This document shows positions 21,956-34,189 of a stretch of 45,966 bases of DNA, one piece after another. The notes beneath the pieces are model-generated. The model worked only from the letters and a program-made list of their open reading frames with translations. It did no database searches and was not told the origin of the DNA. Each line of letters begins with the position of its first letter. Position 1 is the stretch's first letter. Position numbers and translations under genes: made by a program. Source of the stretch: Lobulomyces angularis (lineage: Eukaryota > Chytridiomycota > Chytridiomycetes > Lobulomycetales > Lobulomycetaceae); assembly GCA_027604685.1 (NCBI GenBank), contig JADHYX010000163.1, positions 659 through 46,624 of the forward strand, given 5' to 3'.

Positions 21956-24817
21956 GAATTAAACACTGAGGAGTTTGAAAAACCAGACTTCAATGTTATC
22001 ACTTTTGTAAACAATATTTTATGTCAACCTGAAACCCAAATATACTCAGAATCATCTTCAACAGATAAATTCGATAAAAATGTAAATTCCCTTGAATCCA
22101 AGGCAACTCAAAAATTATTGAATTTACAACTGTTAAGTGGGGAACTCTCACAAAATTTGGATTTGCTTTCTGAACAAACACAAAAAAATTTGCCTAGAGT
22201 TTTGATAGATTTAGACCAAATTAAAAATCATACCAAGAATTTAATTAACTTTTTAGAGGCGACTAGAATAAATTTGGAAAAAAATGAAAAGGACAAATCC
22301 TGTTTTGAAACACTGTTTAATTTAGATAAGGTAAAATCAAGAATGGAAAAATCTAGAGATTCATTAAAGGAGGCAGAAAATTGGAATAGTTTAAATTCCG
22401 AAATGGAGTAAAAATTGATTTAAATAATTGCTAATTTACCTACATTTTATGCTATAGAAACATTTTCAAGACAACTGAGTATGAAAAAGCTGCAAAAAGG
22501 TTGGGAGAGGCGCAAAGATCGTTGCACTTACTAATAAATGCACCGGATTATCAAGACAAAAAAACTTTGCTCTCAAAGCTATTAAATCAATTTGAATCAT
22601 CAATCTCCCCGCAATTGTAATAAAAACAATTTTTTAAAAAATTTTTTTCTAAAAAAAAATCTGTAATTTTAACAGGGTTAAATCACTAAATGAGCATGAT
22701 ACAGAAAATGTAAAACAATTCTACAATTCCTTTTTACAGATAGGGAGAGGAAATGAGTTTACACAATTTTATCATCGATCAAGAAAATTTAAATTCATAA
22801 AATTGTGGTCTTCCTTTGAGGAAGACCCAAGTATTAAGAACTTGGATATCAATAATGAAAAAGCTATTATTGACTGGATGAGCAAATTTTTTGATGAATT
22901 GTTCATGATGTTGAACAAAGAGTTCAACTGGTATGAAACTTTTTGCAATTGTTTAACTTTTTTACTAGGACGGCAAATGTTTTTACTAATTCAAAAGAGG
23001 TGCTGATTGAATTAATTCAACAAATTTTTAATTCTTTAAAACCTTCCCTCTCAACAAGAATTGATGACGTTATCCAAAAATTGGGAGACCAGCATGTTTT
23101 GCCGTTGATAATAAAAATTTATCTGAAAAGTTTAGAATTTGGATTAAAAATAGAAAACCTCTTTAGACAGTCTTTTGAAAAAAACCAGCTATCGCAGCAG
23201 TATGAAGAAAGCTTGGAGTCACTAGCACCTACTTCTAATTTGCACTTGAATAATTCCACCCTAAATGCGCTTATTATTGAAGGAGGCTCATGGGGTCATA
23301 TAATTTTTCAAGAATTCATTTCTTTTCAACAGAGCTACGGAAAACTTGAAGAAAAGTTTTTGCTTTTTCAGTCCAACAGCTTATTAAAGTTTGATAGAAA
23401 GGTCGATAATTTAGAGCTTGGAAAAATTATGCTTGATTCACTTATACCATTATTTAAACATGTATTTTTTTACAAACTATAATAACTTCAATTTCTAAAC
23501 GTTTTTTTTCCTAGGCAGAAGCAGCCCTTACTAGATGTGAACAGTTTACTAATGGTTATGGCGCAGCAGGTTTGGTGGACGCTTTGGATAATTTTTGGAA
23601 ATCTGTGTTAAATAGATTCAGCCAAATATTAATGATAATTTCTACAGAGTCTGGAGTAAATAACTTACCAAAACCCTCAAAGAGTCCAAAGAATATTATA
23701 AAAGCTGGTATTAGCCCGAGTCGGTCTAGCAGTAACTCCAGTTTACAAAATTATTTACAAGAAGCGGATGATGAAATGGAGGACAGTTTTATCTCAAATG
23801 GTAATTTAGGTCAAGATTGGACAAATTTTCAAGTTGGACTAAGAATTTTAGGTGTTTGTTTAACATTTTCCAAAAAATTAAGTGCTTTTGATTTGGAATT
23901 GAAAAAATTTATATCATTAGTAAATACTGAAGAAAATAATCTAAATTCACTTAAGCAAGGCAGAATGTGTCATTCGTCCTTAAGTTTATTGACTAGCTCA
24001 ACTTTAAACAGTTTTAAACTGCATACCTTAACAGAAAGTATATCAGACAAGGGCTTAGAAAAAAAGGATTTGGAAAATTTCAATAATAATGCAAGTAATG
24101 GGCTTGAATATTGTTTATTGAAAAATTCTGTTAGAAATTTGAGGATCTTTATTTCCAACGCTCAAAAATTTGTCTTCGACACACTATTTTTTTATATCAA
24201 TAATTATTTACAACTAATACCAACTATGGAAGTATGGGCAAGCGAACAAAATAAAATTGTTTCCAGCTTCGGTTTAACTATACCTCAATTTAGCTTAAGT
24301 CCTTCTGCCTTTATAACAAGGATTGGAGAGCATTTACTTACTTTGCCACAGCAATTAGAATTGTATACTGATGACGAAGCACTAGGTTTCAGTTGCCATA
24401 CCTTACCATATCTGGAAAAAGACGATCTTGAATTGATTGAAGAAGGTTTGTATTCCATTTATTAATTCAAATATAAGTGATTTTGTTTTCTTTTTTTTTA
24501 TTAAAAATGAAGAGGAAGTATGGCATTTGTGGTTAATTAGTATTTCGAGAGGAACGATGTTAAAATTAGTGGAAAAAGTATTACTTATTAAAACTTTAAG
24601 TGTAATTGGAATAAAGCAATTAAAGACTGATTTGAATTATATCATAAATATATTCGAAAAGGCGATGGATATTGAAATTAATCTACAGCTAAAAAAATTA
24701 CTGTTTTTCTTAGAATTGGAAAATGAAATTTTACTGGAAGCTGATTTTGTCAATTCAAATAAGTTGGTAGGGTGGGAAATTGATATATTTGAAAAAGTTA
24801 GGGATATGAGAAAGTGA
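21721..24817 (+). CDS. COG7: Conserved oligomeric Golgi complex subunit 7
   Basis: Proposed exons are 21721-21723, 21956-22407, 22458-22616, 22676-22930, 22969-23461, 23515-24445 and 24513-24817, giving 865 residues (human COG7 has 770). The N-terminal helical region matches well: LLSGELSQNLDLLSEQTQKNLPRV in human has the same spacing, followed by DKVKSRMEKSRDSLKEA and APDYQDKKTLLSKLL. Later blocks are RCEQFTNGYGAAGLVDAL, DWTNFQVGLRILGVC and FSLSPSAFITRIGEHLLTLP. COG7 is in lobe B of the COG tether, which captures retrograde vesicles at the Golgi and keeps glycosylation enzymes in place. An Asn/Ser-rich insert at about residues 490-530 explains the extra length. The first exon, an ATG followed at once by a GT donor, is inferred only from phase and the absence of another start. 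Confidence 0.88.
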
Positions 24818-25268
24818 TTATAATATTTCTTATTTTTTTTGGATTTAATGAATTGGACAAAATTTCCAATTTTTTTTATTTAAAAATATTTATTTAGTAA
24901 AAAATATTTACGTAAATTTTTGATTATATACAAAATTTTTTTATTTTTTAACGTTAAAAACAAAATTTTTATTTACACAATAAAAAAAAAATAAGAATCG
25001 CAAATATTTTTTTCAATCTCAATTACTCAACTTGCCAAGAAAAATTGATCAAAATAAGATAAATTTTTGAATATGCAGTTATTCAATCAACAATTAAAAT
25101 GTTATTTTCTCCTCCAAAACCTATTTTTGAAGGTCTATTCTTATCAAGAAACCAGTACCCATTTCTAAAACATATTAGGAAAAAAAAACTTGCAATGAAT
25201 CTTACATGATTATCTTTTTCAAAAATTAAATTTGTGAAAATAGAAAGGTTAAATTTACTTTCACTTTT
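24818..25268. other. Convergent intergenic region with a possible extra minus-strand exon
   Basis: This lies between two genes transcribed towards each other. It is mostly T runs. The minus-strand segment 25164-25083 encodes a CBM48-like ending and is listed separately. Confidence 0.5.
25083..25164 (-). other. Candidate unlinked terminal exon completing a CBM48-like domain
   Basis: On the minus strand an acceptor AG precedes 25164, and the following frame reads NGYWFLDKNRPSKIG, then an ILIVD ending and TGA. This is the usual continuation of a glycogen-binding CBM48 repeat after the YEYKV strand, which ends the adjacent gene. Splicing from a GT donor at 25283 would join the two pieces, but the phases disagree (0 versus 2), so the joined frame is wrong by one base. 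It is either an unusual splice, an alternative 3' end, a sequence error in a run, or decay. Confidence 0.4.
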
Positions 25269-28105
25269 TTATTTATTATAAACCTTATATTCATAAACGC
25301 CTTTTTTTAAATAAATATTATTGCAATAGTATCCATTGCCATTATCGAAAAGTTCAGCAAAGTCCTTCCAGCTATCCCAGTTACCTTTACAAAAAACTCT
25401 TTTTTTTTCTGTTCCACTACCGAATCCATTGTTTCGAATCGTCCCTATCGAACCAAGAGTACTTTCAAAACTCAAGTTTAAAGATGCCTTCCAACTAATT
25501 TGAACAAATTTAGAAACTTCTTCAAAATGTGTTGATAACGAAGGCGAGCTTTGACCACAGCTACTAACAGTAGCTGTCTCAATAGAATTATCAGAAATAT
25601 TATTTTCTTCTTCGGCGTCAAAAAAAACTTCCTCTTGACATCTCAAATTTTTGTTATTCATATCAACGGATGAATCGTCTTCATATTTTTCTTTTGACGG
25701 TAATGGAGGAAGATGATGTTTTGTAGCAATTTTGAATTTGAAATCAGTAGATTCGAAATTATTGATCTCACCAGAACAAATTTTGATCAACCCTTGCTTT
25801 TCAGATAGAGTAAAAAATTCAAGATTCGATTCAAATCGACCATCTTTTACTAATTCCCCAACCTAAAAATTTCGTTTAGTATTACCAAATTTATAATTTA
25901 CGAAATCTTTAATAGTTAAGTAATCAAACTCTTGTCTCGCATAATTATTTTTTATAAAATCAAAAAAAGGTTTAAATTTATAATCTAAAACTTCTTCATT
26001 GCTTATAACTTGGCTTGAAAAAAATTTAACTTGAGGAGGGTTCAACCGCGATTTAGAAATTTTCCATTCGATTCCTGAATCTCTATCAATTTTTATAAAG
26101 CCGAGTCTTTCCGCTTCTTCTAAATAATCCTTAAATGTCTCATATCCTGATTTCGTTCATTACTTTATCAGAATTATTTATAATACTCACCGAAATTGCG
26201 ATGAAACCCTTGTAACGAGCCGCCAATGGCTGATATGGGACAAAAAGAATATCCTATCAAATCCAACAACAGCTTAAAGCGAGAGTTATCCGGAAGATGA
26301 AGTGATGGTTTAGAACTTTTTTGCCCAGTCTGGCAATATTTTGATATTCCTCCAACATCTATAGAATCATCCAACTTACCGCCATTTTCAATAAGTCTTT
26401 TTTGTTCTTCAAGCGCTTTTTTTAACAAAAATTGAAAATTTGGCTGAGGTTCAACTAACGATAAACAAACATTATCGTCGATTTCTTCAATTTTTATCCA
26501 GCCTTCGACTGCTGCTGCCGCAACAAAATCCTTAAATTTTTCAAACCCAAATAAAACCTGAGATCCACCTATTTTATTTGAAACATTTACAAAACTAAAT
26601 TTGAAATTAAAAGGACACTATAAATTTGCATACCTGACTGGAGGGGGCAGATTTTTTATAACGTTTACTAACTCCAGAAACTTGCAAGGCATAAAATTAT
26701 CAGGTCTACGAATTAAAATTACTTGGGGTATTCCAGTTTTATTCGTGGTTCTGAATATACCCATGTCAACCCCTATTCAGCCAATGAGATTTTAAAATTT
26801 AAAAATTTAAAAATCATTAATAAAAACCTTGAAGTATCAATTCTCTGACTGCTTTAGGTTTTACTTTCGGCTTGTTATTTCCCATAGTTGAAACAATCGC
26901 TGCAACTGATGATTTCAGTTCTTGCTGATTGTTTATATTTTTTGCACTCTCCTCAAGAATAATAGAAACAATGTCACGATACCGCGCAGGAAAGCTTTCA
27001 ATTATGCTGACCTAAAAAAAAATTGAAAATGATTACTGATATTAAGATCATATATTTAGAACTTACCCTACGCGCCATCAGATCTTCACACTGTTTTCCT
27101 CTATACTTGTCTCTAACGTAACTTCCTATCAATGGAAAGTATTAAGTTTAAACTAAAAAAAAAAAATTAAGTTTACCTTTATCAGTTAACGTCAACGTTT
27201 TTTCAACTTCATTGTATGTAACCAATTTTAAACGCAATGCAAACTGTATGCAGGAATCCAGGTTCCAAATACCACATCTAAAGAAAAATTTTAAATGAGG
27301 TGATAAAATCAAAAAAGATTATGCACTTTCTGCTTGAATAAGGACTAATTAAAGAAATAGAAATGGCGCCTTTCAGTTCCTTGCAAATGATTCTCTTCAT
27401 TTCCCTTAAAAAAGGTATGAATCGCTCATTTGAAAACCCTATTGCAGAACTTTGCTCAGATTTATTGAAATTTACTGCAGGGGGCAAATTAATTACAGCT
27501 AAATTTTCTCCCTCGCTCTTCTCATTTTTAACTGGGGGTGGTATCAGGTGTAAGCTGTCAGAGAATTCTTCAACATGAGAACTCAAGTCTAACGATTATC
27601 AGCATTAAAAAGAATACTGCATTTTATTATACCCTCTTGCAACTTTAGGGAATTGAGAAAAATAACTCTGTACTTCTCGTCGATCATGAAATCCAGTTGT
27701 CCTTTCAAAGCTTCAGACTCTTCAGAAATGAAAATAAACAACTGGGAATGCTATTAATTAAAAAACCAAAAAATAACTTAATTTTAATATATTTTTGTTG
27801 AAACTACTGACTTTTGCAGCATCCCCTAATTTGATAATTTCTTTCAAGATTAAAATGACATTGTCATTAATAAGGAAATTTTGATTGCAATAATATATAT
27901 ATTCTATATGTGGTAACTCTTCTTCATCTGGCCTATGGTAATTTAACAAAAAAATTTTTGAAATCTTGTACTGAAGTCCCATTAAATAATCATTTAAACT
28001 ATTAAGAAATGAAGTTAACTTGGGAGAATTTTGCGAAGTTGGAATATAAAAAACAGATGCTACTTTGAAATCTCCAATTTCATTATGAAGATCGTTTCCT
28101 AACAT
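25269..28105 (-). CDS. NYN-like/LOTUS-like winged-helix protein with C-terminal CBM48-like domain
   Basis: Ten exons on the minus strand: 28105-27812, 27750-27633, 27588-27327, 27277-27177, 27125-27067, 27011-26828, 26772-26634, 26594-26191, 26146-25902 and 25862-25269, giving 799 residues. Residues 1-140 alternate hydrophobic strands and helices (KVASVFYIP, LFIFISEES, YRVIFLNSL), as in NYN nuclease folds. Then come several winged-helix-like units of OST-HTH/LOTUS character, recognisable by repeated F-KFKDFVAAAAVEGWI and YETFKDYLEEAERLGFI segments followed by short beta wings, and LTIKDFVGELVKDGRF. An acidic, Ser-rich linker leads to KGNWDSWKDFAELF and GVYEYKVYNK, which resemble the first strands of an AMPK-beta-type glycogen-binding module. 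NYN plus LOTUS suggests RNA binding or cleavage (compare MARF1). The exons are well supported by phase; the domain names are moderate. Two introns are only 39 nt. Confidence 0.55.
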
Positions 28106-28612
28106 TTTTTATCATGTACAGATCTGGGTTTTGTGCTACCTAATTTGAGTCGATTAAGTATGGAAGAAAACAATGGAGTGATTTCACAAATATTAAAAAG
28201 AAAGAAATATCAAAAAATTGGCAGTGCCATTACTGAAAATTACGCTGTTGCATCCAACCTAACCGATAACCTTTTTTTGGTATTTTATAGTAAACTCTAT
28301 GTTTTATTTTATTATAGGGTCAATGTTTTTTTTTTAAGTTCCTCAGTTAATTTTTTTATTGAAACTGGCACTAAATTTGCAACACTTCATTGTGCACTGT
28401 AACGCTTGCAGAAATTGTGTTCTTGTAAAAATTGAAAATAACCTTAAAAAGACTCAGCGTTGTAACCATTCAAAAATGTTATGTTTTAAAATTCCTTGGT
28501 TCATTTTTTTTTATTCTAAAAAAAATTCAGGAAATAAATTTAATTGTGTAACCAAGTTAAAAGTCTCAAAATTTAGTCAAAAATTACTAGTTTGAGGTAC
28601 TACTTTTGTTAT
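28106..28612. other. Divergent promoter region with a doubtful small ORF
   Basis: This separates the NYN/LOTUS-like gene (minus) from the DUF7082 gene (plus). A plus-strand frame from ATG 28160 starts MEENNGVISQILKRKKYQ and runs about 40 codons of protein-like composition. A splice at 28281-28317 would extend it by only a few residues. A Cys-rich frame follows near 28400-28460 (CNACRNC). I could not join these into a credible gene or recognise a family, so they are not annotated as CDS. Confidence 0.35.
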
Positions 28613-31600
28613 ATGGAAAACAACTCCATTTCAAATATGGAAGTTGCTACATTTCACGCAATAGACTACTTGAATTTCAGTAGGTAATTGTTTAACGCAT
28701 TTTGTGTTAATTTTTATTTTTTATTTACAGTAGCAAATTGGAGAATGCTGATTTGTTTAATAATCGGCAGTCCGAATTAATAAGCAATTTCAACAGTGCT
28801 TTGAATGCAACTGACTCCTTAACTTCTTTAAAAGTTGAAGCTGGTCATTTAACTGAAAATCCTTTCACTTCAACTGCAGGTGAAGTTTCAACAGTTCTAT
28901 TATCCAGTCCTTCTGCTACTGCTGCTATAACTTATAGCGAACTGTCAATTGAACAGGATTTGAGGCAGACGGATATGAATATCTTCACAAAAGAATTGGA
29001 TTCCAAGACTGCTGCTTCTCTGAAGCGAAAAAGACGCTGTTCTCAAACTATGCATGATGAACTATTAGGAGATGAAGGTTTTTTTAAAAAAGATGTGGAG
29101 AATGATTATTCCAAAGTACCTGTAAATAAAGTAGAAACTGCAAATCAGAACTTCGTTGAACTAAACTCTCAAAAAATTCCAAATCCCACATTTAAGTGCA
29201 CGGAAGAAGACCTGGTGTCATGTTCAGTTGTCAAAAAATTAAAGCAATTTTCAAATGGTGTTGATCTCATACTAGAGGAGAGTTTCCCTAGCAACGCAAA
29301 AGTAATCAATACAAATGTTCAGAATATTATTGATTCACCGACACTGAATTACGACTCTTCCAGGCAGATACCTAAAGAAAATACAATAAGTAATGGAAAG
29401 CTGCCGCAGCATGGAGAAGTTGTTTTCATTAAAGAAGGAACGCCAATATCAACGCATTCCAAAGAAAGTTTTGATTTTTTAGCTTCGGAACATACTTTCA
29501 ATGAGCTAGAAGACACTTCCCTCTGTAAAAAAAAAATCGAGAACCCTTCAATGAAGAAAAAAAGGAAACCAATTGCTAAAAAAGGTCCTCTTCCTAGTAC
29601 AGAAATTTTAATTCCAGAGTGTCAGATAAAAGCTATCACTGAAGGATGGTAAGAAATTAAAAAATTTATTTTTTAAACATTATTTTCAGGACGAAATCCG
29701 AGCTGCAAAGTGGTAGGGTCTTAGCAAAATTTAAGTTTAAAACGACGGTAGACACAAGAAGAACAGTGAATATTGAAATATCTAATTTCACTGCGTACTA
29801 CACATCCCCTGAAGCGCTTTTAGATGATGAAATGGTGTTTTCTGTTTTCAAACTAACAGATGATGGATACAACGATTACTTTATTACCTCCTTTGAAGTT
29901 ATAAATTGCTATGCTAAAATTATGAATGTGGATTTTTCCAGCGAGGGAAAAAAGTTACTCAGAGGCTGTTGCAATTACTCAATCAAACAAGAGACATTAA
30001 AAACGAATACTAGCTCTTTTGATTTGCTTATTGGTTTTGAAAATCCTAGACCACGGTAAAAATCACATTGCAATACTGAATTGTTTAATCCATCAATTTT
30101 TTTAAGGGCAGTTGCAAGAGATATAAAAATTTTTTATTGGAGAGACTTGAATAAAATATTTACAAGAATGAATACATGGTACCACCGTCACAACAATCAT
30201 GATCTTATGGTTATGAACAATGAGCAATCAATGCCGTACGTGAATTTGCCACCAAGAGATTCCTATATTTTAAACTCGTCTTCAACAATTCCTAATTCAA
30301 TTCCTGATACTACTAAAACGTCACCTTTAGATTTAAAAAAGCAAAAAGAAAAGCTGCTTTTACCAGAGGAAAAGGTAGTTGAACGTAGTTTGTTGTTGCA
30401 AAATAGAATAAATTTTACACCTGGTCTAAAAAGGAATAGCTATAAAAACATTCCTTTTTTAAATTCTCCAAAAATGGAGCTGGGAAAAGATTCGGTAAAA
30501 AAAGAACCTGTTTTTAATATCATTCTTCCTCAAATATATAAGTTACCACCAAATGAAATATTAAAAAGTAATGATAACAAAAAAGTAGAAAATGAAGGTG
30601 TCTATATAGTAAAAGAATCACCTAAAATAACTGATGATAAATTATGGCAGGGTGTTCCTATAGATGTGGTAGATGAAATACTCAGTGAAGAGGAGTATAC
30701 TGATGTCGATAAACCTGACACTAAAGCAGAAATAAAGAATAGAATTGAAAAGTCCATTAATATTTTAAACTTTTCAAATAAAAACACTGGACAAAAACTT
30801 TCCACTGCCATATCAATTTCTGAGGTAGAGTTGACAGATATGACAAAAAATTGGTTTTTTGCAAAATTAACAAAGGTTAATATTCTAACATTTATAAAAA
30901 TAGGACTGATTTAGAAATTGAAACTTCAAGGAGGTTGGTGAAGGTCAAGGTTGAACCATCTAACTTAATAATGAAAAAAAAACTGTCTCTTGAAGCTTTT
31001 ACCGCAATATATCGGGAGGAAGAAGCTAAATTTAAAAAAGACAAATCCCTCCTTTTTGAAAGTGAATTTAAAATTGCAGAGGAAGACTGCATGATATTAA
31101 GCTGCTTTAAATTGGATGAGGAAGAACTAAAAGGATATTTTGTGACAAGTTATGAAATCTTAGCTTTATTTCAAATGATTTTAGGTGTGGAATTAACTAA
31201 TAATATTAAAAAAAGTTTAAGGGGCATTATGCAACATCGTAATATTAAAGAAGACCGTAAAAACTTAATTTTTTTTAGCATATGTGAATCAGATAACTCT
31301 GCTGAAAGGTACTAAATCTTTTGATTTTCTAATTGGATTGCAAGCACCTAAACCAAGAGAAAAAGCGCGACACTCCAAAATTTTTCACTGGAGTGATTTA
31401 AGTATTATTTTAAATAAGATGAATAGTTGGTATTGGAAAACACAAAAAGGAATCGATTTGCATACACTAGAGCTTTTAAGCGACCATATCGAAGAAATGG
31501 TTCATGATTCACCAACCATTCTGCCATCCTTAAGGAGTGATAGTGGAGCAAAAATCTTAACTGAAAGTTTAAATACTAGTATACCTCAAAATGTTAATAT

Positions 31601-32934
31601 TAATATACCTCACTTCCCCCCTATACCCCCAGTTTCTGTAACAACCCAGCGACATAATCTTGATGCATCAACAATTAAAGAAACCAAAATTTTCTGTAGT
31701 TTACAACTTGGTTGTGATGCTGAATCAGATTCAAATGCTAGTGATACTTCTGTTAGAGTCATTCCTCAACTTCCAACCTATAACCCAAACCTACATAGTA
31801 ACATTTTATTAAGTTTAAAAGATAAAGAAAGAAAAATTGAAGCTGAAAAAGTGAGGTTGGCGAAAAGGCAGTTGAGGGCTGGTAATAACTTGAAGAATAC
31901 CGCTGAAAATAAACTACTGCAATTTAATAATTCCAAATCTAAAAGCAAGAGTGATAAAATGAATTCAATTGCAGGAAATTTGCATCACACACCTCCAAAG
32001 ATGTGTTATATTTCAGAATTGAAATTTAACTTTGAAGATTTAAAGTCGATGTTGCAAAATTGGTAATTTTTTAAAAACATTTCTAATGTTTTTTCCCTTT
32101 AGGACAACTAAAGAATGTTCGGAAAGAAGAAGAATAGTAAAAATTCAAGCTTTCAAACCAAATGAAAAAGTTGTAAATTTTAAAGTTTTTACGTCTAATC
32201 TGAGTAATAGCTTACCAAAAATCGAAGGGACCAGGGTGTCCATACTTAAAATTCCGAATTCCCCTGAAACAGCCAACTACTTTCTTTCAAGCTATGATAT
32301 TCTGGTAAAAAATTCTTTTATAATACAGTGAAGAAATTTAAAATAAAAATTTATTTTAGAAACTATGTGTTAATCTAGTCAAAATAAACTTGTATGAAAA
32401 TGAAAAGAATAAACTAAAACGAATTATGGATGGTAATAAAAAAAAAATAAAAAAAAAAATATTTGACTTATCGATAACCAGGATTTGCAAATGTAACCTT
32501 AAAAAAAAACACCAAACTTTTCGAAGTTGTAATGAGAATGACAGACCCCAGTCCCAGGTAATTATATGATATATATCAACAAATTTTAACTATGTAAAAG
32601 ATATGTTAGAACAGAATTGAAACTATTTCTATGGATGGAAATACCTAAGATCATGTTGGCTATTTTAGAGTGGTACAAAGAAAAAAATTTAGTTCTTGTA
32701 AATAAGTATCATAGAAAACAAAAAAATGCTGCATGCGATAATGAAACACCCTCAATGATTTTTGATGAAGATGAAGTCTTAAGTGAAATTGATATGGAGG
32801 ACAATGAAGAGGATGATAAAAGTTATGCTCCAACTGAAGATGGTGATGAAGAAGATTATGATGAAAAAAAAACTGCAAATAACAGTGTTGAGGATAACTA
32901 TACAGAATTTAACACTTTAACGAGTTGCAGTTGA
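28613..32934 (+). CDS. Medusa-like regulator with three tandem DUF7082 domains
   Basis: Ten exons: 28613-28683, 28731-29648, 29690-30055, 30107-30853, 30904-31238, 31279-32062, 32103-32304, 32360-32432, 32482-32557 and 32610-32934, giving 1298 residues. A disordered Ser/Asn-rich N-terminus with a KRKRR basic stretch precedes three copies of one domain at about residues 330-480, 701-865 and 1074-1215. Each copy runs W-T, an R-V-K strand, a YF-TSYE(V/I)L block, a basic K-L-RG helix, then F-LLIGF-NPRPR and IKIFYWRDLNKIF. This matches the DUF7082 domain of fungal medusa (MedA)-type developmental regulators, which normally carry one copy. Linkers are Lys/Ser/Pro-rich and the tail is acidic. Introns recur at matching places in the copies. 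The protein is probably nuclear and DNA- or chromatin-associated. Its target is unknown. Confidence 0.8.
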
Positions 32935-33260
32935 AGCTAAATTGATTTTGAATTCATCAGTTAACTGGAAGTTTCAAATGCCGATAGTCTCTATTATTTT
33001 TTATTGCTAATCTCTAGCGTTGCTTAAATAGCTCATTATTTATCATTTACTTGCTGTAACTATTTATTTACTAATATATTAAAATCATTAAAAGCTTTCG
33101 TGATCAATAAACATAATGAAACTTGATACTGCAATAAATTAGCTTTAACTAGTAAGGTTTTTGCGGTTGAAGCATAACTATCTAATTCACTAAATCCTAT
33201 ATCTTTTGGTTACACACAAGAGTTAAAAAAAACCTCTCATAAATAAGTAATTTCTTCAAA
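32935..33260. other. Intergenic spacer
   Basis: 3' end of the DUF7082 gene and upstream region of cornichon. No feature was recognised. Confidence 0.55.
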
Positions 33261-33917
33261 ATGCAAACAGAAGCTATGTTATTTTTGTTTTCAGTGGTGA
33301 TGGCAGCTGCTCTTTTGTTTGCTATGGTCTACTTCGTATGTACATATTACTTTACCGTTTCAAATTTTAACGACGTTATAATGTTCAGATCATTATGTTT
33401 TCAGACTTGGAGTGCGATTATGTTAATCCAATTGATCTGTGTAATAAGTTAAATCAAGTAATTTTTTTTTTTTTAAAATTTTTTTTGGATTGTTTTTAAG
33501 TTTATAAACCGATTGAGTGAACACCAACTGACATTTTTTCTTTGTATTTTTAGTTTGTCTTACCAGAAAATTTTGCGCACATGTTTTTAACAGCGTTATT
33601 TTTACTTTGTGGAAGCTGGGTAGCATTATGTTTAAATGTACCACTGGTAGCCTTTAACGTTAATAAGTAAAATTTACATTTATGGGTATTTGGGAATTCA
33701 TTTTTGCTTTTTAGAATTATGAGTAACAAGCATATGTATGATGCCACAGAGATATTTAGAACTTTACCTCAACATAAAAAAGAAAGTTTTATCAAATTAG
33801 GGTTTTATTTGATTTGCTTTTTTTACTGTAAGCTTTTATTTGTATGATTAATTTTATCTTCTTTTTTTTTTTTTTTTAGATTTGTACCGCATGATTTTAG
33901 GATTATTAATGGAATAA
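33261..33917 (+). CDS. ERV14: Cornichon / Erv14 ER cargo receptor
   Basis: Exons are 33261-33335, 33389-33457, 33554-33666, 33715-33827 and 33880-33917, giving 135 residues, a typical length. Blocks: a first membrane segment, then MFSDLECDYVNPIDLCNKLN, the cargo- and COPII-binding motif. The second segment with LCGSWVALCLNVP is next, followed by DATEIFRTLPQHKKESFIKLGFYL and a last segment ending YLYRMILGLL. Cornichon proteins package transmembrane cargo into COPII vesicles leaving the ER. For exon 2 the acceptor at 33388 rather than the later one at 33404 was chosen because only it keeps the family's IIMFSDLE sequence in frame. It is a complete and ordinary member of the family. Confidence 0.96.
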
Positions 33918-34189
33918 ATTATAATATTCTAACACACAGTTAGTATTCTAAATTATTATTATTTTTTTTTTTTTTTTTTTTTTCAAATTATCAATGATGT
34001 ACATTTCGGTTAATTTTTAAATTACAGGGTTAATAATAAGGAGAGTAAACCTCTTAATTTTTTTGTTGAAAAGTTATTTTTAAAAAAAGAAAAAAGTTAA
34101 AAATATTCATTACTTAAAAAAAAAAATATTAAAAAGAAGATAAATCAGAGCAAATGTTAGTATCATTGTAAAAAAAAAAAAAAAAGAGT

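Noticed and set aside
25885..25901. Reading the minus-strand frame straight through at 25863-25901 so that a protein ends at the TAG there
   Set aside because: A 39-nt phase-0 intron with GT-AG ends and a branch-like site restores a frame that continues the winged-helix unit.
33389..33457. Later cornichon acceptor at 33404
   Set aside because: It would shift the frame or remove the conserved IIMFSD residues; the acceptor at 33388 keeps the family sequence.
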